64,000 nucleotides of DNA from Lachnospiraceae bacterium. GTDB taxonomy: Bacteria > Bacillota > Clostridia > Lachnospirales > Lachnospiraceae. The stretch lies in assembly GCA_021770345.1 (NCBI GenBank), contig JAETRD010000002.1:1-64000 (forward strand), given 5' to 3'. Position numbers and translations under genes: made by a program. Within the stretch, counting starts at the first letter, position 1. Each line of letters opens with the position of its first letter. Positions 7,748 through 16,066 of this stretch are shown here, piece by piece. Under the pieces are notes generated by a model. It saw only the letters and a list, made by a program, of their open reading frames with translations, had not been told where the DNA came from and searched no databases.

Positions 7748-8458
7748 ATGAGCGAATGTGTGCTGGTGGTGGACGATGACAGGGAGATTGTGCGGGCGAT
7801 TTCCATCCTTTTAGAAGGGGAGGGCTATCGCGTCAAAAAAGCTTACGACGGGCTGGAGGCGCTTGAGATTCTAACCGGAAATCAGGTGCACCTGGTGGTG
7901 CTCGATGTGATGATGCCGAAGCTCGACGGGCTTTCCGCCCTGATGAAAATCAGGGAGCGGCAGAATATTCCGATTATCGTTTTAAGTGCCAAAAGCGAGG
8001 ATACGGACAAGGTGTTGGGCTTATCCATGGGAGCCGACGACTATGTCGCGAAACCATACAATCCGGCGGAGCTTTTGGCGCGGGTGAAAAGCCAGCTGCG
8101 GCGTTACACGAGCCTCGGCGACATCCATACCGGTGCGCGGGAGGACGCGCTGGAAAACGGCAGGCTTTGCTATCATATCGGTGAGCGCACGCTGTATGTG
8201 GACGGAGAGCCGGTGCGCCTGACGGCCACGGAGACGAAAATCGTCGAGCTTCTGATGCGGAATCAGGGCCGGGTGTTTTCCGCGGAGGAGATTTACGAGC
8301 GCATCTGGGGAGAAAACGGTTTCGCCTCGGAGAATACCGTGATGGTGCATATCCGCCGCATCCGCGAAAAAATCGAACTCAATCCGAAGGAGCCGGAATA
8401 TTTAAAGGTGGTGTGGGGAATTGGATATAAAATCGAAAAAATGGAAAAGCGCCGTTAG
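7748..8458 (+). CDS. OmpR/PhoB-family response regulator
   Basis: 236 residues. The receiver domain (about 4-117) has the acidic pair VVDDDREI, the phospho-acceptor Asp near residue 53 in VVLDVMMPKLDG, the Thr/Ser switch in IIVLSAKSED and the Lys of KPYNPAELLARV. A winged-helix DNA-binding domain (about 140-232) ends with the typical IRRIREKIE and VWGIGYKIE elements. Phosphorylation by the kinase encoded next should make it bind DNA, probably the TTGTAAG repeats upstream of its own gene. Its last 38 bp overlap the kinase reading frame, so the two are translationally linked. The target genes are unknown. Confidence 0.95.
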   Translation: MSECVLVVDDDREIVRAISILLEGEGYRVKKAYDGLEALEILTGNQVHLVVLDVMMPKLDGLSALMKIRERQNIPIIVLSAKSEDTDKVLGLSMGADDYVAKPYNPAELLARVKSQLRRYTSLGDIHTGAREDALENGRLCYHIGERTLYVDGEPVRLTATETKIVELLMRNQGRVFSAEEIYERIWGENGFASENTVMVHIRRIREKIELNPKEPEYLKVVWGIGYKIEKMEKRR

Positions 8459-10799
8459 CTTCGGCGCGTTCGCACTGGGCGTAAGCCTTGTGCTGGCAAG
8501 CGGTATCTGGCTGTCGGGCACGGCGGAACGAATGTCTGCGGCAGGGGAAAATCCGATTGAGACGGATTATCAGAATACGGAGGAATTTCGCAGCTTCATA
8601 GAGGGCCGGTTATTTCACTTTATCGAAATGGCATGCGGCAGTCGGATCGGGTACGGGTATTCAAGTTATTATTATGACTACTACGGTGATGACTATTATG
8701 ACTACTACGGTGCGGAGTTTTGGGAAAGCGAGGAGAATACGGCTGTGGCCGGGACGTTTTCCGAGGAGGATGGGAGCAGTTCGGAGGAGTGGAAAGAGCG
8801 GTACAGGCAGGAGGCGGAGGATTATCATAATTCGATCAAAAATGACCGCAATCTGCTGTACCGTGTGGTAAACGGAAAAGAGGAGCTGTATTCCAACATG
8901 GAAGACGTGGCGTGGGAGAACTGGGACGCGCCCCTGCCGGAGGGATATAATTTTGCGCTGTATTTCGACGGGGAAAAGGTTCATATCAAAAAGGACGGCG
9001 CCGAGCTGGACGTCTACGGCGACGACTACTATGACGGGGATGCGCCGGGGAGCTGGCGCGTGCCGGGATATCAGAACTTTGTGATGGAAGGTACCGGGCA
9101 GGTCAGGATTTATCTTTTGGCGGTGGAGACACCATTCCGCTATGTCTATATGAATTACAGAGACGACGGGTATATGCAGACGAGCAGCACGCTCTATGAC
9201 ATTGCGCAGAGAGTGACGACTGCGGCGGCCCGGTTCCGGAAAAACATCGCGGAGTTTTTGGCGGGGATTGTACTGCTTATGGTTTCCTTTTTGTGGAGGA
9301 AGGAAAAACGGCAGGCGGACGCTGCCGTCGCACGCGTGACGGGACGGATTTGGTTTGAGTGGAAGCTTCTGATATTTGCGGTGGCGCTGGCGGTGAGCAT
9401 CGGGGTTTTGCTCGGTGCGCTCGGGACGGATTTTGGCTATGGAATGGCCTATGATACGGTCGTTGCGACGGATGGCGGTGCGACGGATGCGGCGGAGTCC
9501 GTTGTGCAGGAGGCGGCATTTGCAGGGGAGATGGAACTTCTGTCGATGATGTCGTGGGAAATCCGGTATATCCTGAGGGAGCGGGTATATCTGTTTTTGC
9601 CGCTGTTTTGGATTTGTTATCTGGGCGCCAACGATATCCGCAGGAACAGGAAAACGTTCTGGCAGGGAGGAATCAGCCGGCTGGTCGGGATTTTCCGGGA
9701 GAGAAATTATAAGAGTGCATTTTCGGAAGAACTGATGAAGAAAACAAAGCTGCTCGGAATTGCGGACGGATTTGTGCTGCTGGTAAGCATTTTGCTTTGC
9801 GGCAGTCTGGCGGGTAGTCTCAGAAAGGAGTCTGCGGCGATTCTTGTGCCTGTTTTTGCGGCGGTAAGCATTCTGCTGATCGTTCTGATACATTCTCGTT
9901 ATCTAAAAGAGCTCAAAGGGCTGGCGGAAGATATGGATGTCCTGACCGAACGGATGAAGGTGATCCGCGACGGAGACTATGAGCGGAAAGAATACAAAAT
10001 CACGGAGACTTCAAAGCTCTATGAGGCCGCGAGAAACCTCGAGGAAATCCGTGACGGCATGGAGCAGGCCGTCTGCGAGCGCGTAAAGAGCGAACAGATG
10101 AAGGTGGAGCTTGTGACGAATGTCTCCCATGATATCAAGACGCCGCTGACCTCGATTATCAGCTATGTGCAGTTTTTAAAGCAGGAGGAGGATTTGCCGG
10201 AGCATGTCAAAGACTATATCCGTGTTTTAGACGAAAAAGCAGACCGGCTGAACCATATGGTGCAGGATGTGTTTGCGGTGAGCAAGGCCGCCGCGGGGCA
10301 GCTTCCGGTGGAAATCGAGGTGCTGGATTTCGCGCGGATGCTGCGGCAGACGCTTGCCGATATGGATGAAAAGATAAATCAGAGTGCGGTGCGGCTTGTG
10401 GCGGAGTTTCCGGAGGAGCCGGTTTTCATCGAGGCGGACGGAAAGCGGATGTATCGGGTATTTCAGAATCTGATCGACAATGCCCTGAAATACTCATTGG
10501 AGGGTTCGCGTGTGTTTGTGACGCTTAAGGCGGAAGCGGGGACGGCCGTGTCCACCGTCAAGAATATCTCGAAAGAGGAGATTTTAGCCGCGCAGCAGCT
10601 GACCGAGCGCTTTGTGCGGGGGGATGAAAGCCGCACGGACGGCGGCAGCGGCCTTGGGCTTTCCATCGCGAAAAGCTTTACCGAGGCCTGCGGCGGAAGC
10701 TTTGGGCTTTCGGCTGACGCGGATTTGTTTGTTGTGACGGTGACGTTTCCGGAGGTTTCCGCGGATATGCCGGGCAGTGCCCGTGCAGAAAACCCGTGA
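8421..10799 (+). CDS. Membrane sensor histidine kinase
   Basis: 792 residues. TTG start at 8421 inside the regulator gene, with AAGGTGG nine bases before it and no ATG or GTG nearby. A first membrane segment follows at once (about 12-32). An extracytoplasmic domain of about 230 residues includes a Tyr/Asp-rich run around residues 78-95 (YYYDYYGDDYYDYY). Then come four or five further membrane segments (about 285-490), the H-box SHDIKTPLTS near 570, N-box NLIDNALKYS near 683 and G-box GGSGLGLS near 741. It should autophosphorylate on His and pass phosphate to the neighbouring regulator. The ligand is unknown, and the many membrane segments are unusual for the family. Confidence 0.92.
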   Translation: MDIKSKKWKSAVSFGAFALGVSLVLASGIWLSGTAERMSAAGENPIETDYQNTEEFRSFIEGRLFHFIEMACGSRIGYGYSSYYYDYYGDDYYDYYGAEFWESEENTAVAGTFSEEDGSSSEEWKERYRQEAEDYHNSIKNDRNLLYRVVNGKEELYSNMEDVAWENWDAPLPEGYNFALYFDGEKVHIKKDGAELDVYGDDYYDGDAPGSWRVPGYQNFVMEGTGQVRIYLLAVETPFRYVYMNYRDDGYMQTSSTLYDIAQRVTTAAARFRKNIAEFLAGIVLLMVSFLWRKEKRQADAAVARVTGRIWFEWKLLIFAVALAVSIGVLLGALGTDFGYGMAYDTVVATDGGATDAAESVVQEAAFAGEMELLSMMSWEIRYILRERVYLFLPLFWICYLGANDIRRNRKTFWQGGISRLVGIFRERNYKSAFSEELMKKTKLLGIADGFVLLVSILLCGSLAGSLRKESAAILVPVFAAVSILLIVLIHSRYLKELKGLAEDMDVLTERMKVIRDGDYERKEYKITETSKLYEAARNLEEIRDGMEQAVCERVKSEQMKVELVTNVSHDIKTPLTSIISYVQFLKQEEDLPEHVKDYIRVLDEKADRLNHMVQDVFAVSKAAAGQLPVEIEVLDFARMLRQTLADMDEKINQSAVRLVAEFPEEPVFIEADGKRMYRVFQNLIDNALKYSLEGSRVFVTLKAEAGTAVSTVKNISKEEILAAQQLTERFVRGDESRTDGGSGLGLSIAKSFTEACGGSFGLSADADLFVVTVTFPEVSADMPGSARAENP

Positions 10800-10811
10800 T
10801 GGAACGTCGAT

Positions 10812-10855
10812 ACCTTCAGTGGACAAGGGCATACACGCCCTTTGTCCACTGATGG
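10812..10855. repeat. Minimal MITE-like copy: two termini only
   Basis: The left half matches the terminal repeat of the 2700-2974 element at about 21 of 26 positions (ACCTTCAGTGGACAAGGG). The right half is its inverse, leaving CAGTGGACAAGGGC (10817-10830) facing GCCCTTTGTCCACTG (10837-10851) with one bulge. The internal cores are absent. Located 12 bp after the kinase stop, it could also act as an RNA hairpin there. Confidence 0.65.
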
Positions 10856-10883
10856 GACGGTAATTTTATTAAGAATTTCTTAA

Positions 10884-10928
10884 AACAACATATTTTTATC
10901 GTAAATCGATAAAAATATGTTGTTTTTT
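10884..10928. terminator. 18-bp perfect hairpin terminator
   Basis: AACAACATATTTTTATCG (10884-10901) pairs perfectly with 10907-10924 across a 5-nt loop and is followed by TTTT. It is AT-rich and symmetrical, so it could work on both strands, and it ends the two-component operon. Confidence 0.8.
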
Positions 10929-10947
10929 GCGCGTGAATGGATATAAT
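10920..10947 (+). promoter_or_regulatory. Sigma-A promoter for the DUF2975/XRE operon
   Basis: TTGTTT (10920-10925), 16-bp spacer, TATAAT (10942-10947). The -35 overlaps the tail of the preceding terminator. Confidence 0.55.
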
Positions 10948-10987
10948 TAAGGATGTAAGGAATTTCCTGCGACAGGGAGGGACGCAC

Positions 10988-11467
10988 ATGGAACGAATGG
11001 AAACGGCAAAATGGCTGAAAGGAATTACGATTTTAATCGGCGCGGTAGGAGCAGTCTTTTTTCTGGTGCTGATGCCGATGATGGCGGAAAGCTGTAAGGA
11101 GGCGTATCCGGCGATGGCTTATCTGAAATGGCCGGGAATTATTTACGGCTGGGGAATCGGCGTCATATGCTACGCGGTTTTGTATCAGTTCTGGAAGGTA
11201 TGTGTCCAGATCGGAAACGACAATTCTTTTTCAAAAGAGAATGCAAAGTCGTTTCTTGTGATCAGCCGTCTGACCGCGATTTTGGCGGTGATATGGTTTG
11301 CGGGAATTGTGGGGCTTGCGTTTCTGAAATGCCTTGCACCGTCCGTCGCGATTTTTCTGATGCTCATCGTCTTTATTTTCATCGTGCTCGCGGTTCTGGC
11401 CGCGGCGCTGTCGCATCTGATATACAAGGCATACGAGCTGCGGCGGGAAAACGAGCTGACAATCTAG
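10988..11467 (+). CDS. DUF2975 membrane protein
   Basis: 159 residues with four predicted membrane helices (about 10-30, 50-68, 92-112, 118-142) and a short basic C-terminus. The pattern, including the NDNSFSKENAK segment between helices 2 and 3, matches DUF2975 proteins, whose function is unknown. ATG at 10988 was chosen because GGGAGGG lies seven bases upstream. The frame extends 17 codons further without support. DUF2975 genes are very often followed by a small Cro/CI-type regulator, as here (18 bp downstream). That suggests a membrane component and regulator acting together. Confidence 0.85.
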   Translation: MERMETAKWLKGITILIGAVGAVFFLVLMPMMAESCKEAYPAMAYLKWPGIIYGWGIGVICYAVLYQFWKVCVQIGNDNSFSKENAKSFLVISRLTAILAVIWFAGIVGLAFLKCLAPSVAIFLMLIVFIFIVLAVLAAALSHLIYKAYELRRENELTI

Positions 11468-11485
11468 CGGAAAGGCAGGAAAGTG

Positions 11486-11743
11486 ATGGCGATTATTATC
11501 AACGTGGATGTGATGCTGGCAAAGCGCAAAATGAGCGTGACGGAACTGTCGGAGCGGGTCGGGATCACGCTGGCCAATATCTCGATTTTAAAAAACGGCA
11601 GGGCCAGGGCGATCAGGCTTGACACGCTCGACAAAATCTGTAAGGCGCTCGACTGTCAGCCGGGAGACATCTTAGAGTATGTTCCGGAGGACGGGGAAGC
11701 GGAGTCAAATACCCCGCCGCAAGCAGCGGGACATCAAACTTGA
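11486..11743 (+). CDS. Small XRE/Cro-CI-type regulator (YozG-like)
   Basis: 85 residues forming a single helix-turn-helix domain (LSERVGITLANISILKNG as recognition part, about residues 20-37), then the conserved LDKICKALDCQPGDILEY typical of YozG-like regulators. It should bind DNA as a dimer. Homologues usually end just after this motif. The last 12 or so residues here (ESNTPPQAAGHQT) are encoded by the left arm of a palindromic repeat. AGGA five bases before ATG 11486 sets the start. It is paired with the DUF2975 gene. Confidence 0.9.
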   Translation: MAIIINVDVMLAKRKMSVTELSERVGITLANISILKNGRARAIRLDTLDKICKALDCQPGDILEYVPEDGEAESNTPPQAAGHQT

Positions 11744-11852
11744 ATCGCCCCAAGGGGCGGGGTATCTGACCCTCGCGGCAGTCGCCAAATGGACATGCAA
11801 GCATGTCCGCCTGGCTCGTTGCTCGCGGGAATGAAGGGCCGCCTGCGGCGGC
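11704..11852. repeat. REP-like palindromic element overlapping the 3' end of the XRE gene
   Basis: An outer pair of 15-nt arms (11704-11718 with 11756-11770, one mismatch; core ATACCCCGCC/GGCGGGGTAT) encloses two smaller hairpins, including CGCCCC/GGGGCG. It is followed by GGACATGC/GCATGTCC (11791-11808) and GCCGCC/GGCGGC (about 11838-11852). The first arm is coding sequence. No U-tract follows, so it is not an ordinary terminator. Confidence 0.6.
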
Positions 11853-11870
11853 AGAAATGAGGGGGGAACT

Positions 11871-13436
11871 ATGAACGAAATTCAGGAAATGAACTGTGAA
11901 GAATGGAACAGGCGCAGACAGGAGGAGTGGCAGAACCGGCAGGAAGAACTGCGGCTGCAGCGCGTGGAGGCGGAGCGGCAGAGGGAGGCGGAAGAAAAAA
12001 AGAGTGCGGCGTTGTTCGGAAAGCTCGCCGCGGCAAGCCTGGCGTATGCGGTGATTTATACGGTCTGCCTGTATAAAAACACGACGGGGCTTTTCGTGCT
12101 TTTCTGGATCGGAGCGACAATCTTCTATATCAATTATGTGCTTCGGATGTTTCAGACGGAGCCAAAGAGAGACAGTGCGGTATATGCGGCGGTGCTCGGC
12201 CTGCTCGGCGTATCCACTGTTTTGACCGGAAACGAGTGGATCGTATGGCTTAATTACGCGGCGATTTTTCTTCTGGTGGTAGCGCTGCTTCTGCACAATT
12301 TCTGCCGGGACGCGGACTGGGATCTGGGAAAATATGCGGCGGAAATCACGGTCGCGCTCTGCGGGGCCATGGAATTTGTCACAAAGCCTTTTACCGACGG
12401 AGCCGCCTGGCGCAGAGGCAGAGTGCGAAAAGAAAACGGCAAGGGAAACTATATTGCGGCCGGTATCGGCATTGCGGTTCCCTGCGTCCTTTTTCTGGGA
12501 GGCCTTTTGGTCAGCGCGGATATGGTGTTTGCGGATATGGTGTTTGGATTTTTCGGGGCATTGCGGCTGCCGACCCGGGTATTCGGCATTCTGTTTATGC
12601 TGCTGTTCGGTTTCTTTTCCTCCTACTGCGGGGTGCGCTATGTGGAACATCACGCCCCGCAGGCAAAGATGAAGGAGCACTGGGTCGGGGAGCCGGTGCT
12701 TGCGGTTACGGTGACATCGGCGATTGCACTGCTGTATGTGATATTCTGCGGGGTTCAGGTGTCGTATCTGTTTGTGGGCGGCAGAAAACTGCCGGACGGC
12801 GTGACTTACGCGGAGTATGCCAGAAGCGGCTTTTTTCAGCTGCTGTTCGTGTGTCTGCTGAATCTGATGCTGGTGCTCGGCATCAGGAAATATTTCCGGG
12901 AAAGCCGTCTGCTTGGTGGAATTCTTCTGGTGATATCGGCCTGTACCTTTGTGATGACGGCGTCGAGCGCTTACCGTATGCTGCTTTATATCAGCGCCTA
13001 TCATCTGACGTTTCTGCGTGTGGCGGTGCTTGTGGCGCTTGCGGCAATCGCGCTTTTGATGTGCGGCGTCGTGCTTGCGATCGTAAAGCCCGGCTTTCCG
13101 CTGCTGCGCTACGGAGTGATTGTGGTCGGTGCGGTGTATCTGATTTTTTCCTTTTCCCAGGTGGATTATCTGATTGCCTCGTACAATCTGGCGCAGATGG
13201 AGCGGCAGGGGAGCGGAGCCGACTGGGAGTATGTGGCGTATCTGTCGACGGATGCGGCGCCGGCGGTGGAAAAATACTGCGGGGACTATGCCGCAGAGGC
13301 AGGACAGGAGCTCCCGGAGGACTGGCATGCGGCGCTGTATCAGGTGTATCGGGGCGAAAACGCGCCGGTGACGGAGGATATCGGACTGCGCAATTTCAAT
13401 CTGTCGCATTACCGTGCGCATAAAATCATGGAGTAG
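11871..13436 (+). CDS. DUF4173-type multi-pass membrane protein
   Basis: 521 residues. The first 45 form a charged, Glu/Arg-rich, probably coiled-coil cytoplasmic segment. They are followed by about ten to twelve membrane helices up to residue 440 and a soluble C-terminal tail with an acidic DxxxAP..EKY segment. The hydrophobic pattern, including the YSLFVGG-like turn (SYLFVGGRKLPDG) near residue 300, resembles DUF4173/DUF4153 membrane proteins of unknown function. GGGGGGAACT precedes the ATG. It sits alone after the XRE gene and a palindromic repeat. The family call is by overall architecture and is less certain than the membrane nature. Confidence 0.7.
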   Translation: MNEIQEMNCEEWNRRRQEEWQNRQEELRLQRVEAERQREAEEKKSAALFGKLAAASLAYAVIYTVCLYKNTTGLFVLFWIGATIFYINYVLRMFQTEPKRDSAVYAAVLGLLGVSTVLTGNEWIVWLNYAAIFLLVVALLLHNFCRDADWDLGKYAAEITVALCGAMEFVTKPFTDGAAWRRGRVRKENGKGNYIAAGIGIAVPCVLFLGGLLVSADMVFADMVFGFFGALRLPTRVFGILFMLLFGFFSSYCGVRYVEHHAPQAKMKEHWVGEPVLAVTVTSAIALLYVIFCGVQVSYLFVGGRKLPDGVTYAEYARSGFFQLLFVCLLNLMLVLGIRKYFRESRLLGGILLVISACTFVMTASSAYRMLLYISAYHLTFLRVAVLVALAAIALLMCGVVLAIVKPGFPLLRYGVIVVGAVYLIFSFSQVDYLIASYNLAQMERQGSGADWEYVAYLSTDAAPAVEKYCGDYAAEAGQELPEDWHAALYQVYRGENAPVTEDIGLRNFNLSHYRAHKIME

Positions 13437-13518
13437 CGCGGACGGCCGCCGTACAATGCACGGCGACAGCCCCGGGGCAAGCCGTTACAATGTATTTGAA
13501 GAAGTACATCGGAACCTC

Positions 13519-13546
13519 TTGAAATTCTATACAGATAAGGTATAAT
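13519..13546 (+). promoter_or_regulatory. Sigma-A promoter for the hydrogenase gene
   Basis: TTGAAA (13519-13524), 16-bp spacer, TATAAT (13541-13546), about 70 bp before the start codon. Confidence 0.75.
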
Positions 13547-13615
13547 GACTAAGATGGTTAAAAAATTAACGAAATTGGTAACATATGGATTTCATAGTGA
13601 GCGAGGTAAAATACG

Positions 13616-15064
13616 ATGTATGCTGATGAAAATGTAATTCGAATCAAACATGATGTGCTCTACGAGGTGGCAAAGCTGGCGTTTGCCGAGGAGCTTGACG
13701 CGAAGAGAGATCACATTGCGCTGGAATTGATTCCGGGGCCGACACCGCAGTTTCGCTGCTGTATCTACAGAGAGAGAGAGATTATCCGCCAGAGAGTCCG
13801 GCTTGCGGAGGGCAAGGCGCCGGGGGCGGTGGACGACGGAAATATTATTCAGGTGATCAGTTCCGCCTGTGAGGACTGTCCGATTTCCAGCTATACGGTG
13901 ACGGAAAATTGCCAGAACTGTATCGGAAAGGCATGTGTCAACGCCTGCAATTTCGGCGCGATCGAAGCCGGAAAGTACCGTTCTCATATCGATGCTTCCA
14001 AGTGTAAGGAGTGCGGCAAATGTGCGCAGGCATGTCCGTACAATGCGATTGCGCATCTGAAGAGACCGTGCAAGAACAGCTGTCCGGTCGACGCGATTAC
14101 ATACGATGAGTACGGAATCTGTGTCATCGACAGAGGCAAATGCATCCGCTGCGGCAGATGTATTCACAGCTGCCCGTTCGGCGCGATCGGCTCTAAGACC
14201 TTTATTGTGGATGTGGTCAACGCGTTAAAATCCGGAAAACATGTCTATGCGATGGCGGCGCCTGCCACCGAGGGACAGTTCGGGGACGACATCACGATGG
14301 CGAGCTGGAAGAAGGCCATGAAGGAGCTGGGCTTTACCGATTTCTATGACGTGGGCTTAGGCGGAGACATGACTGCGGCTTACGAGGCAGAAGAGTGGGC
14401 AGAGGCGTACAAAGAGGGCAAAAAGAAAGTGACCTCCTGCTGTCCGGCCTTTGTGAATATGGTTCGCCTGCACTACCCGCAGCTGGCGGATGCGGTGTCT
14501 ACCACGGTATCTCCGATGTGTGCGGTATCCCGCCTGATCAAGGCGCAGGATCCGGATGCGGTGACCGTGTTTATCGGGCCGTGCCTTGCAAAGAAATCCG
14601 AGGTCGTAGACCAGAAGATTCCGGGGAATGCGGACTATGTGCTGACTTACAGCGAGATTCGCGCTATCATGAAAGCGAAAAATATTGTTTTGGAGCCGTG
14701 TGCAAACGACGATCAGATCGCATCCACGTTCGGAAAGCGTTTTGCAAATTCCGGCGGAGTGACCGCGGCGGTACTGCAGAGCTTAAAAGAAGCGAATGAG
14801 GATATTGATGCAAAAGTTTATAAAGCCAACGGCGCGCAGGAGTGTAAGAAAGCGCTGCTGCTTTTGCGGGCGGCCAAACTGCCGGAGGATTTTGTCGAGG
14901 GTATGATCTGCGACGGCGGATGTGTCGGCGGACCGAGCGCATTCAACGACCAGTTCTCCTCCAAAAAAGACCGTGATTCGCTGATCAGCCAGGCGGACGC
15001 GCGCGGAATCCACGAGAATCTGGGCAACTACGACATGAACAGCTTTTCTATGCATAGAGAATAA
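13616..15064 (+). CDS. Monomeric [FeFe] hydrogenase, group-B-like
   Basis: 482 residues. A Cys-rich ferredoxin-like region (about 80-195) holds several CxxCxxC motifs for [4Fe-4S] clusters. The H-cluster motifs follow: L1 TSCCPAF near 272, L2 GPCLAKKSE near 320 and L3 EGMICDGGCVGG near 427. L1 lacks the usual Trp after Pro, and L3 has CDGGC where group A has CPGGC, which fits group B enzymes. It should catalyse reversible proton reduction in the cytoplasm, probably exchanging electrons with ferredoxin. The ATG at 13616 has GAGGT nine bases upstream, and a good promoter lies ahead. No maturation genes (hydE, F, G) or partner subunits are adjacent. The stop codon lies inside the first of two hairpins. 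Confidence 0.9.
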   Translation: MYADENVIRIKHDVLYEVAKLAFAEELDAKRDHIALELIPGPTPQFRCCIYREREIIRQRVRLAEGKAPGAVDDGNIIQVISSACEDCPISSYTVTENCQNCIGKACVNACNFGAIEAGKYRSHIDASKCKECGKCAQACPYNAIAHLKRPCKNSCPVDAITYDEYGICVIDRGKCIRCGRCIHSCPFGAIGSKTFIVDVVNALKSGKHVYAMAAPATEGQFGDDITMASWKKAMKELGFTDFYDVGLGGDMTAAYEAEEWAEAYKEGKKKVTSCCPAFVNMVRLHYPQLADAVSTTVSPMCAVSRLIKAQDPDAVTVFIGPCLAKKSEVVDQKIPGNADYVLTYSEIRAIMKAKNIVLEPCANDDQIASTFGKRFANSGGVTAAVLQSLKEANEDIDAKVYKANGAQECKKALLLLRAAKLPEDFVEGMICDGGCVGGPSAFNDQFSSKKDRDSLISQADARGIHENLGNYDMNSFSMHRE

Positions 15065-15131
15065 GTGCGGGAGCACTTATTCTCTATGCTATGGCATAGG
15101 GAGTAATTGCGAAAGCACTTATTCTCTATGC
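15052..15131 (+). repeat. Two tandem GNRA-loop hairpins after the hydrogenase gene
   Basis: Hairpin 1: 17 perfect pairs (15052-15068 with 15073-15089), loop GGGA. Hairpin 2: 15094-15110 with 15115-15131, loop GAAA, 17 positions with G-U wobbles and one mismatch. The right arm and following bases (GCACTTATTCTCTATGC plus TATGGCAT) are repeated exactly. Neither is followed by a U-tract; a separate terminator comes 25 bp later. Confidence 0.7.
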
Positions 15132-15155
15132 TATGGCATCGCGAATAAATACGGG

Positions 15156-15207
15156 AGAGACCGGTGTAAAACGGCAGAGATCTGCAATTTTACATTGGTC
15201 TCTTTTC
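15156..15207 (+). terminator. Rho-independent terminator of the hydrogenase gene
   Basis: AGAGACCGGTGTAAAA (15156-15171) pairs with TTTTACATTGGTCTCT (15188-15203), one wobble, followed by TTTC. Confidence 0.75.
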
Positions 15208-15268
15208 TGTGGGAAAAAAATCTGCTAAAATGTTTTTTGACACTCGCACATAAAATAAGGAGGTACCG

Positions 15269-16048
15269 ATGAAAAAGGCAGTTTTTTTTGATATAGACGG
15301 AACGATATGGGACGAACAGATGCGGATACCAAAGAGCACGGCAGAGGCCATCCGGGCGCTCAGGCAGGCGGGAAACTATGCGTTTTTGTGCAGCGGCAGG
15401 AGCCGGGCATGTATTCGGAATGAAAAGCTGCTTGCGCTGGGATTTGACGGGATTGTGGCGGCCTGCGGCGCGCATACGGAGCGTGAGGAAGCAGTTTTTT
15501 ACGAGAATCTTCTGACGGATGCACAGGTGGAACATGTGCTGCACGTCGTACAGGAAAACGGACTGAATGCGGTACTCGAGGGCCCCAGATACATTTATGT
15601 GGAGGAGGGAGCTTTTCCGGAAGACCCCTATGTGGTTTATCTGCGGAGAGAACTCGGCAGAGATCTCAGGATGATTTCCGGCACAACACATTTTGAGATC
15701 AACAAGCTCAGCGCCGTCTTAAACGGAGCCGGGCTTGCGAAGGTGACGGAGGAGCTGGGAGAGGAATTCGCGGTGATCGCACACACGGGACAGCTGATCG
15801 AGGTTGTGCCGGCGGGGCATTCGAAAGCCACGGGGATTGCGAAAATGTGCGAGGCGTACGGGATTGCAAAAGAAGACACCTATGCGTTTGGGGACAGCGC
15901 CAATGATTTGGAGATGCTCACATTCGTGGCGCACGGCATTGCCATGGGAAACGGCACAAAAGAGGCGAAGCAGGCGGCGGAATATGTGACATCCTCCGTC
16001 ATGGAAGACGGGATTGCAGAGGGCCTGCGGCATTATGGCCTGATATGA
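15269..16048 (+). CDS. HAD-superfamily (Cof-type) phosphatase
   Basis: 259 residues with the four HAD motifs: DIDGTIWD at residue 8 (nucleophile Asp and acid/base Asp), the Ser in FLCSGRS near 50, Lys in GHSKATGIAK near 188, and GDSANDLEML near 211. The C2-type cap between motifs II and III marks it as Cof/YidA-like, acting on sugar phosphates or other small phosphate esters. AAGGAGGT before the ATG gives a clear start. It is followed 18 bp later by the DUF2974 gene, so the two probably form one transcript. The substrate cannot be assigned from sequence. Confidence 0.9.
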   Translation: MKKAVFFDIDGTIWDEQMRIPKSTAEAIRALRQAGNYAFLCSGRSRACIRNEKLLALGFDGIVAACGAHTEREEAVFYENLLTDAQVEHVLHVVQENGLNAVLEGPRYIYVEEGAFPEDPYVVYLRRELGRDLRMISGTTHFEINKLSAVLNGAGLAKVTEELGEEFAVIAHTGQLIEVVPAGHSKATGIAKMCEAYGIAKEDTYAFGDSANDLEMLTFVAHGIAMGNGTKEAKQAAEYVTSSVMEDGIAEGLRHYGLI

Positions 16049-16066
16049 GAAAGCGGAGGATTTGAT

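Noticed and set aside
8661-9893. 410-codon minus-strand frame opposite the histidine kinase
   Set aside because: Shadow frame; the plus-strand kinase motifs and gene overlap are decisive.
11613-13421. 602-codon minus-strand frame opposite the DUF4173 gene
   Set aside because: Rich in His, Arg and Gln as expected for the antisense of a membrane protein gene; no start site signal.
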